A program made the position numbers and the translations under genes. From Chloroflexota bacterium (GTDB taxonomy: Bacteria > Chloroflexota > Limnocylindria > Limnocylindrales > CSP1-4), in NCBI GenBank assembly GCA_003158675.1, contig PMKN01000087.1:34324-75828 (forward strand): a stretch of DNA of 41,505 nt, given 5' to 3'. Each line of letters begins with the position of its first letter. Position 1 is the first letter of the stretch. A model generated the notes under the pieces. That model did not search any database and was not told the DNA's origin. It saw only the letters and a list, made by a program, of their open reading frames with translations. Positions 35,857 to 41,505 of this stretch are shown piece after piece.

Positions 35857-36711
35857 TCAGCGGCGAGACACGAACCGCCGCCAGAGCTTGTCGGTCATGA
35901 CAGCCCCGAAGAGAGCACCCAACAGCGAGCCCAGAATGATGGGCATTGGCGACATTGCGGCCGTCCAGGGAATGTCCAGAACCGCGATGGCTCCTACGCA
36001 CCCGCAAACGATTGTGACGACCGCTCCGACCACGAGTTCGAGAGGGAACTCCAGGCGATGCAGGCGTTTGTCGTCGTTTGGAATTCGGGTCGAAGTCTGA
36101 GACTCCAGCTGCCCCTTGTTCTGAGCCTGGCGTTCCTCCGCGAGAGACACCGTAACGTCGACCAGCTCGTCGTCATCGCTGTCCCAGTCCTGCTCGTCCC
36201 CTTCGGACTCGGCGTCTGGGTGGAGAGCCTTGACGCTGGCGGCTATGCCGCCGACCGCGCACACGATGGCACCGATCAAGGTCACGATCGAACCGGACAC
36301 GGGCGAGCCGGTGCTGCCGATGGCCTGGTACGCATTCACGACCGACGGCGCACTGCCCTGGGCGTCGAATGCCACTAGGACGGTCAAGACACCGAGCGCA
36401 GCCGGGGCCCACTGCAACCAACGGATATCGCTTGGGATGAACGCCGATCCCGCGCGTAACACCAGAAGCAGACAGATGGCAAACGCAACAGCCAGTGGTC
36501 CCCAGATATCCCCAGCCAACCCGCCGCCCCAGGAGGACTGCCGACCGGCTGCGTCGGACCATGGCAGCACGACGCCGACGATAACGGCCACGGCACCGAC
36601 AACGGCAAGCGCTGGCCCCGCGTCCTGGAAATGAGATGGCTCTTCGAATTCCTCGACTGTGTCCCAGTCGAAGCGCTTTGCTGTCGAGTCGCGATCGGGC
36701 TTCTGGTCCAT
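35857..36711 (-). CDS. Multi-pass membrane protein of unknown function
   Basis: The protein has 284 residues from ATG 36711, with GGGAGGAGGGG upstream. The N-terminal 30 residues are charged. Hydrophobic helices lie at about 33-50 (ALAVVGAVAVIVGVVLPW), 68-87, 99-115 and 138-160. An acidic cytoplasmic loop (DAESEGDEQDWDSDDDELVD) is followed by two more helices near the end (ELVVGAVVTIVCGCVGAIAV, PIILGSLLGALFGAVM). No family was recognised. It is on the opposite strand to its neighbours and convergent with the cupin gene. Confidence 0.7.
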   Translation of the reverse strand: MDQKPDRDSTAKRFDWDTVEEFEEPSHFQDAGPALAVVGAVAVIVGVVLPWSDAAGRQSSWGGGLAGDIWGPLAVAFAICLLLVLRAGSAFIPSDIRWLQWAPAALGVLTVLVAFDAQGSAPSVVNAYQAIGSTGSPVSGSIVTLIGAIVCAVGGIAASVKALHPDAESEGDEQDWDSDDDELVDVTVSLAEERQAQNKGQLESQTSTRIPNDDKRLHRLEFPLELVVGAVVTIVCGCVGAIAVLDIPWTAAMSPMPIILGSLLGALFGAVMTDKLWRRFVSRR

Positions 36712-37025
36712 TTCGACGACCCCTCCTCCCGCCAGTGCGAGTCGGCGCCGTCGGACAACGTGCCGTCAACCCTCGACGCCTCCGGATTCTACCGATCTGG
36801 AGTTGGCTCGATGAGCCATAGAGCGGGAGTGCCTGCCCGAGAAGATTACTGGCCGCGCACGCACGGGCTCAGGTGAGACGTGGTGTCATGGTCGAACCTC
36901 ACAATGGAGTCATAGCGTTGCTTCCGAGCGGCATCGGCAAGTCGGTTGGCGAGCGAGGTAGATGTTACTTGGCGTTCCGGTGAACCCTCGAGGGGGCTTG
37001 AGGGCGCACCCACCAACAACGGATC
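36712..37025. other. Region upstream of the McrB remnant
   Basis: About 314 bases. The first part carries the ribosome site and promoter region of the membrane-protein gene. The rest has no convincing complete gene. A minus-strand frame ending at 36846 reads like protein at its tail (RLADAARKQRYDSIVRFDHD) and may be another decayed fragment. Confidence 0.3.
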
Positions 37026-37420
37026 GTGAAGGGAACCGGTGGGACCTCTGCCTCGCCTCAGATCGTTGAGCCGGTCTTCGAGGAGATCGAGGAGGCGCTC
37101 ACGCGAAAAGACCAGGTCATCCTGTATGGCCCTCCAGGCACGGTAAGACGTATCAGGGCAGTGGGTTCGCGGTCTGGCGGCTCCGCCGTTGCGCCCGCGC
37201 CGCAGACGCGGATGTCTTGCTCGCGTCGACCGAAGCATTCGACAAGGCCGAGCGCGAGCTGTCGTCAGCCAAGTTGCCGCAGCGCGTGTGGTGGGTAGTC
37301 GCAAGCGAGACGCGCAGGTTCGGCTCGAAGATTTGCTTGCCTATCCGAGCGTCGCCAATTACGATGCCCGGGCGACCCAGCGGCGCCAGAGGGCAGGCAG
37401 GGGTTCGGTGCACGATGAGG
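37026..37420 (+). pseudogene. Remnant of a second McrB/EVE-type AAA+ gene
   Basis: GTG 37026 begins a frame reading IVEPVFEEIEEALTRKDQVI then LYGPPGT, the start of an AAA+ P-loop. A single missing base at about 37143 breaks it: adding one G restores GPPGTGKTYQGSGFAVWRLR. The shifted frame continues with VLLASTEAFDKAERELSS and RVWWVVAS, the entry of an EVE-containing McrB relative. A further shift seems to follow (DLLAYPSVANYDARATQRR in a third frame), and all similarity then ends before the exported-protein gene at 37494. Most of the ATPase is missing. It is clearly inactive. Confidence 0.75.
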
Positions 37421-37493
37421 GACTACGGGTCGCGAAGCTGCACTGCTGCGTCTCCCGACCACCTGTCTCTGGCCATAGAGAAACGAGGAGAGG

Positions 37494-38306
37494 ATGATCG
37501 GCACGAGGAAAGTACTATTCGCTGTGGCGGTGTCAACCGCCGTCATGGTCGGATCGGTCGCGCCAGCAGCCGCAGCCGATACTAAGATTCACGGCAGCAC
37601 GATGCTCGTATACAAGAGCCCGGATGGATCGTCCGTGGTCCTTACTGCTGCCCCTGGGAGCAGCAAGACTGGCAACGGGTCATTGAACGATGCGATTGCC
37701 GCCGGGTGGGTGACGCCCTTGGCACAATCCTCTGCCTCCACCGGGGGGGGCCTGAGCCCCCAGACCGTTGGTGTGGTCGGAGCGACCACGTGCAGTACAA
37801 GTTGGTCTTACTTCTCCACATATGTCGCGGGCGGCGCGAACGGTTGCGTCTTGTCCGCCATCGGCAACGACTATGAGACTCCTCCGGGCGGGTCGAGGAG
37901 CTACATCAGCACCGCCTTCACGGCCAACATCCACTACTCAAATAGCCTTGCTTCCTCGGATTTGTACGTGGATCGCGCCGACTCGTGGAGCTATTGGGCC
38001 GGCGGGAATCCGTACAACGCCACCCAGGTCTGCCTGAACGACACGTGGGAAACCACAGGCTGGGCCTTTACCCCGGTCACCGTGTCTATTCCCCCGGGCG
38101 CTGGCGCTGGATTTTCTACATCGGGCAGCTCAATTTCGTGGCATTGCCCCTCGGTGCTAACCAACACGTACAGGATCGAGCACATCACGACGGGCGTCCA
38201 TTTCAGCGGATATGAGATCAACGGCTTCCAGGAGACGGCACAGGAAGATATGTTGTTCTCGTACGTCTGGTACTCGAACTACGAGGCAACGAAGGGCATT
38301 CACTGA
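37494..38306 (+). CDS. Exported beta-rich protein with four cysteines
   Basis: The protein has 270 residues from ATG 37494, with GAGGAGAGG upstream. The Sec signal peptide (about 1-28) has a hydrophobic core (VLFAVAVSTAVMVGSVA) and an APAAAAD cleavage region. The mature part is rich in Ser, Thr, Gly, Tyr and Trp, with four Cys (TTCSTSW, NGCVLS, QVCLND, WHCPS) that could form two disulfides. No known domain was recognised. The next gene starts 17 bases after the stop, so the two exported proteins are probably cotranscribed. Confidence 0.75.
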   Translation: MIGTRKVLFAVAVSTAVMVGSVAPAAAADTKIHGSTMLVYKSPDGSSVVLTAAPGSSKTGNGSLNDAIAAGWVTPLAQSSASTGGGLSPQTVGVVGATTCSTSWSYFSTYVAGGANGCVLSAIGNDYETPPGGSRSYISTAFTANIHYSNSLASSDLYVDRADSWSYWAGGNPYNATQVCLNDTWETTGWAFTPVTVSIPPGAGAGFSTSGSSISWHCPSVLTNTYRIEHITTGVHFSGYEINGFQETAQEDMLFSYVWYSNYEATKGIH

Positions 38307-38322
38307 CGCCTTCCCGATAAGG

Positions 38323-40002
38323 GTGCAGTGGGTGGTTAGGTTCCCCAACGCGAAGGCGGTCGGACTTACGACCGCCTTCGCGCTCGTTGTCTCGACCATG
38401 GCAGTCGCAGTCCGAATGGGCTTGCCTATACCGCTTGGTCCTGCACGGACCCCGGCAGCGACCAGCGACGTCAAGGACGTTCTGAAAACGTACCTCAACG
38501 AGAGCTGGACCTGGACCGGCCCGGGTACCGGCGGGTACGGGAGCATCGGAAACCTCGCGGGGACTCCGTCGCTCTACCGAAGCGCATGGATGACCAGGGT
38601 TGGTGCCCTGCTGGGGATCCGCGAGCCCGGACTTGTCCCAGGCCGGGCTCAGCCTTGGTTAGTCGAGGTGGCGCGGACCGGATCAGATTCGGGCGGGCTC
38701 CCGCCCCTCGAAAACGCTTGTCTTGCGGCAGGAGCCCTCTCGGATCTTGGGGTTGGGCTCGGGCCGCAGGTGCTGGCTCAAGACCTTGACGGATGGCGGC
38801 TTGGGTCCCAATTCAGGTGGAGCCAGGATCAGCCGGTCTCCTGGTCGGCTACGGCACGGGCGGTCCTCGTGCTCGCCCATGAGTCGACTCCGATTCCAGC
38901 AGACGTGCGGGCCGGCATCCTCCGGTCGCTTCAGACCCCGGGATTCGACCCCTTCTTCTCAGGAAACCTGGGTGAGACGCTCAGCTTCTGGCAGGTTGCC
39001 GACACGGTCCTGAGCAGAACCGAACGGGCACCCTACCAGTCGACGCTCCGGCGCGCGCTGTCCGCCGCCCTTACGCAGGCGAATGGTCACGACGGTCCAG
39101 CGCTCGGCACCCTAGTATCGCTTCAGGAAATCGGGACAGACAACTCCATTTCGCTCAACGTTGTAGTTCCGAATCTGGCCTCCGACATCGCTCCCGACGG
39201 ACTCGTGAAGCTGAGCCAACAAGCTTCGGCGTCGGATCCTCAGACCACGGAGTTCGCCGTCCTGCTCGGTTGGCGGCCCGCTGACCTGGGGATCTCCGCG
39301 ATCGCGGAATCGGCAGGACCGCGTGGATGGCCCAAGCCTCTCCTCGCTACGCCGGAAGCAAGCTACTTCGGCCTGGTCCTTGCCCATATGCTAGGTATGA
39401 ATGATCGTGACGCCGCTCTCGTGCAACAGACAAAGGCATGGCTCGCAGGCAGTCGACTTGACATGCGGTCCACTTACTTTGAGATAGCGTTGGCGCGCGT
39501 ACTTGGCCTCGATGTGCCGGGCGATCTGCTCGGCTCGCTGAAGAATTCCATCCAGACCATCACCGTGGGCGACTCAGCCGCACTGAATCTCGTCGCGATC
39601 GCCGGCCTCATCGGTGCCAAAGCCCCAGTCGGCAGTGAACCAGGCTCACTCCGGATGTGTACGTTCGATTCGGTCCCCAACGCCTATGAAGCATGGCTAT
39701 GGGGAATCGCCAGCGGCGACGCCGGCAGTCGTCAATGCGCAGGTCAGTACCTGCAGGAAAGGCGCGACGACTCAGGCGCTCTCAGTATCGCCAAGGGTCA
39801 ACCCGCCGACCTTTTCTCGACCGCCGCGTATCACCGTGTCCTGGCGGCGCCACCAGACCGCCAGGTGGTTTTGAGGTTCGTGGATGACGACGGGTACTGG
39901 CACTTTCCCCCCGGCGCTTCCCCAAACCAGGTGGATCTGCAAGGTTTCTACCTGGCAGCCTACATTGCCGGTCAGGTCTCGGACCCTGCGGGGGTGTTCT
40001 AG
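38323..40002 (+). CDS. Exported or membrane-anchored helical-repeat protein
   Basis: The protein has 559 residues from GTG 38323; GTG 38332 is also possible. A hydrophobic N-terminal helix (AVGLTTAFALVVSTMAVAV) serves as signal or anchor. The rest is made of repeated helix pairs (LENACLAAGALSDLGVGLG, ATARAVLVLAHES, ASYFGLVLAHMLGMNDRD, STYFEIALARVLGLDV), which suggests an alpha/alpha-toroid like prenyltransferase/cyclase or peptidase-inhibitor folds. No catalytic DDxD-type motif was seen. The end has the aromatic-rich FVDDDGYWHFPPG. It is followed by an ECF sigma factor gene 55 bases on. Confidence 0.7.
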   Translation: MQWVVRFPNAKAVGLTTAFALVVSTMAVAVRMGLPIPLGPARTPAATSDVKDVLKTYLNESWTWTGPGTGGYGSIGNLAGTPSLYRSAWMTRVGALLGIREPGLVPGRAQPWLVEVARTGSDSGGLPPLENACLAAGALSDLGVGLGPQVLAQDLDGWRLGSQFRWSQDQPVSWSATARAVLVLAHESTPIPADVRAGILRSLQTPGFDPFFSGNLGETLSFWQVADTVLSRTERAPYQSTLRRALSAALTQANGHDGPALGTLVSLQEIGTDNSISLNVVVPNLASDIAPDGLVKLSQQASASDPQTTEFAVLLGWRPADLGISAIAESAGPRGWPKPLLATPEASYFGLVLAHMLGMNDRDAALVQQTKAWLAGSRLDMRSTYFEIALARVLGLDVPGDLLGSLKNSIQTITVGDSAALNLVAIAGLIGAKAPVGSEPGSLRMCTFDSVPNAYEAWLWGIASGDAGSRQCAGQYLQERRDDSGALSIAKGQPADLFSTAAYHRVLAAPPDRQVVLRFVDDDGYWHFPPGASPNQVDLQGFYLAAYIAGQVSDPAGVF

Positions 40003-40057
40003 GATTCCCGCCACGCACCCCGCTCGAAGTAAGCGAATTGGACTTCAGCGACGTTAG

Positions 40058-40588
40058 ATGGATATGGAAGCTGTGGTCGATGGCGCCGTCGGACAAGCCC
40101 GGGAGGTGGAGGTTATTGGCCCCCCCGACTTCGAGGCGTTCTTCGGTGCAACTCACGCTGCAGTATTCCACGCCGTCCTGCTCGTAACCAGGGATCGAGA
40201 AGCAGCCGAAGATGCAACTGGGAACGCCTACCTGAAGGCGCTGGAGCGATGGTCGCAGGTCGCCCATCACGCGAATCCGATCGCATGGGTGACGAAGGTC
40301 GCGGTTAATGACTCCATCTCCACGTGGAGGCGGTTCCGCCTCCACGTGTCGCTGCAGTCCGCCGCGCTTCAGGAAACGGGCGCGCCCGAAGCTACTGGAG
40401 ACGCCGTTCGTGCTGTGGCCTCCTTGCCGTTGCGCCAGCGCCAGGTGGTCGCTCTTCGGGTGCTTGTCGGGCTCGACACAAAGGAGACGGCGGAGATCCT
40501 GTCCATGGCACCCGGTACGGTGACGGCCCATCTGCATCGAGCTTTGGACAAGCTTCGTTCACAGCTCACAATAGAGGGTAGGGGTTGA
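40058..40588 (+). CDS. ECF-family sigma factor (island)
   Basis: The protein has 176 residues from ATG 40058. Region 2 spans about 25-90 (FEAFFGATHAAVFHAVLLVT, EDATGNAYLKALERW, NPIAWVTKVAVNDSISTWRR). Region 4 spans about 115-170 (ASLPLRQRQVVALRVLVGLD and the HTH TKETAEILSMAPGTVTAHLH). Region 2 is a little divergent at the usual DAVQEAF. A perfect inverted repeat lies in the linker codons. One base separates its stop from the next gene's start, so the pair is cotranscribed. Confidence 0.9.
   Translation: MDMEAVVDGAVGQAREVEVIGPPDFEAFFGATHAAVFHAVLLVTRDREAAEDATGNAYLKALERWSQVAHHANPIAWVTKVAVNDSISTWRRFRLHVSLQSAALQETGAPEATGDAVRAVASLPLRQRQVVALRVLVGLDTKETAEILSMAPGTVTAHLHRALDKLRSQLTIEGRG
40321..40348. 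repeat. Perfect 13-bp inverted repeat inside the sigma factor gene
   Basis: 40321-40333 (cacgtggaggcgg) is the exact reverse complement of 40336-40348, separated by tt. It codes for the region joining sigma domains 2 and 4. Confidence 0.9.
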
Positions 40589-40589
40589 A

Positions 40590-41375
40590 ATGGACGATCC
40601 GGAGCTCATCGAACGCATCAGAGCAGCCTTTGATCCCATCCCGGTTCCCGCTCGCAACCGCCTTCTGCGAGGGCCTCGATCGCACTCACGGAAGGTTCGG
40701 GCTTTCGTCGTAGCGCTCGCATCCCTCGCTCTCCTGGTGCCGGCCGGGTTGTTCTGGTCGCTTCGGCCAGGAAGCTCCACGACTGCTGTAGCCTGGAGTG
40801 CGGTTCCACTTCCCCAAGAGTCATCGATTGTGGCCAAGGCCGAGGAATCGTGTGGGAATGGCGGAGACGGCAGCAAGGCGGTCTTGAGTGTACCGATCGA
40901 TCATGGTCTTCCGTTGGCACTCGTGGATGCTCGCGGACGGACGGCGTTGGCGTTCTTCACGGACGGTACCCGTTTCGCCGGGTGCGAGTTCTCGTGGGCC
41001 GAGGACGGCACAGTCGGCTCCGCGTTCTCATGGGAAGGGTCTCTGATCGTCGCTAGCGGAGTGTCCCTCGATGTTCTGACCGCCGGCCTCTCCCCCGACG
41101 ACGGAAGCAAGGCCACAATACTCTTCGGACACGCGGGCCTCGGTGCTGTTGGCGTGACCATCAGCTTGGCTTCGCGGGGTGATGTAGTAGCAAGCGTGAA
41201 GTCAGGCTATTACCTCGCTTGGTGGCCCTCCGGCGACGTTGTGTCGTCAATAAGCTCGGATGACGGCCATGGTCACCAGCTCATGCACATCGATCATCCC
41301 GCCCTGCGAGCGGCCGAAGCCACCGATGGTCGTGCACCCGGAGCCCTTGAGGAAGGCGCCACGATCGTTCCATAG
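40590..41375 (+). CDS. Membrane-anchored anti-sigma-like protein
   Basis: The protein has 261 residues from ATG 40590, one base after the sigma factor stop. The short acidic N-terminus (MDDPELIERIRAAFDPIPVP) is followed by a basic stretch and a single membrane helix (about 39-58: AFVVALASLALLVPAGLFWS). A large extracytoplasmic domain is beta-rich with two Cys (EESCGNG, RFAGCEFSW). The order and coupling fit an anti-sigma factor that holds the sigma protein at the membrane and senses something outside. There is no zinc-binding HxxxCxxC motif, so it is not the ZAS type. It is the last gene; the 130 bases after it hold nothing recognisable. Confidence 0.75.
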   Translation: MDDPELIERIRAAFDPIPVPARNRLLRGPRSHSRKVRAFVVALASLALLVPAGLFWSLRPGSSTTAVAWSAVPLPQESSIVAKAEESCGNGGDGSKAVLSVPIDHGLPLALVDARGRTALAFFTDGTRFAGCEFSWAEDGTVGSAFSWEGSLIVASGVSLDVLTAGLSPDDGSKATILFGHAGLGAVGVTISLASRGDVVASVKSGYYLAWWPSGDVVSSISSDDGHGHQLMHIDHPALRAAEATDGRAPGALEEGATIVP

Positions 41376-41505
41376 CGTCAGGACCCTGAGCGGGAGCGCT
41401 CGTGCGAGTCGTCGCGGTCTGCGAGCAGCGGAGACGAACGCCTCCTCTAATCAATCCAGCTGACAACGGGCTCGTTGCGCGGGACTGGGACAGGCTGGCT
41501 CGCAG

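Larger units (their letters stand above)
14985..41505. mobile_element. Integrated genomic island (right end outside window)
   Basis: The element begins at the comM break and starts with its own serine integrase transcribed toward the junction. No downstream comM fragment (continuing with a CGF/CGY-type sequence) appears before the end of the window, so the island is at least 26.5 kb, unless the right side has been lost. Content is typical cargo: recombinases, orphan enzymes, defence genes, decayed genes and a sigma/anti-sigma unit. No conjugation or phage structural genes were recognised. The tyrosine recombinase at 18.4 kb suggests more than one acquisition event. Confidence 0.7.

Noticed and set aside
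36846-37020. Minus-strand protein-like tail
   Set aside because: No plausible start or full domain; at best another decayed fragment.
1-41505. CRISPR arrays, rRNA and tRNA genes
   Set aside because: Looked for regular repeats and conserved RNA sequences and saw none.

Overview
The window is high-GC bacterial DNA with dense, mostly co-oriented genes, strong Shine-Dalgarno sites and frequent ATGA/GTGA stop-start overlaps. The gene set (FtsH with an Ala/Pro tail, a stand-alone TrpB2, a CpaE-like ATPase, paired NfeD and SPFH proteins) suggests an uncultured Chloroflexota, perhaps Limnocylindria-like. That placement is inference and was not tested.

Bases 1-13.9k look like ordinary chromosome: ftsH (5' end missing), an M20 peptidase, a DnaB-like RecA-fold ATPase, an RNA 2',3'-cyclic phosphodiesterase, trpB2, a zinc-ribbon mini-protein, a NarL-type response regulator, and a tightly overlapping unit tyrA - Nudix-like - ECF sigma - NfeD protease. 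An SPFH protein and a CpaE-like ATPase follow. The NfeD protein carries an anti-sigma-like cytoplasmic N-terminus, so the sigma factor, membrane protease and SPFH partner could form one signalling unit.

At about 14,980 the competence/Mg-chelatase-like gene comM is cut after its conserved MNPCP motif. The sequence passes directly into a large serine recombinase on the opposite strand. This is the left junction (attL-like) of an integrated island. The missing 3' half of comM is not seen in the window, so the island probably runs past base 41,505 (at least 26.5 kb). The island holds the serine integrase with a small coupled gene and an HTH-bearing protein, and then a membrane PH-like protein and a separate tyrosine recombinase. 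Miscellaneous cargo follows: a lipoprotein, a methyltransferase, an MFS transporter, a nucleoside-phosphorylase-fold protein, and a possible 14-residue Lys-rich peptide gene with its own terminator.

The most interesting part is 26.5-37.4 kb, a defence-like cluster. It contains an EVE-domain McrB-type GTPase overlapping a McrC/DUF2357 nuclease (a type IV, modified-DNA restriction module). Next comes a diadenylate-cyclase (DAC/DisA_N) protein with a DACNV-like N-terminal domain and intact DGA and RHR motifs. It is followed by a frameshifted PD-(D/E)XK nuclease gene and, further on, the wreck of a second McrB-like gene. If the cyclase works with the restriction module, this would join modified-base sensing, DNA cleavage and c-di-AMP signalling. 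That link is a hypothesis.

The last 4 kb carry two exported proteins of unknown function followed by an ECF sigma factor and a membrane-anchored anti-sigma-like protein, probably one regulated unit. No tRNA, rRNA or CRISPR array was recognised.
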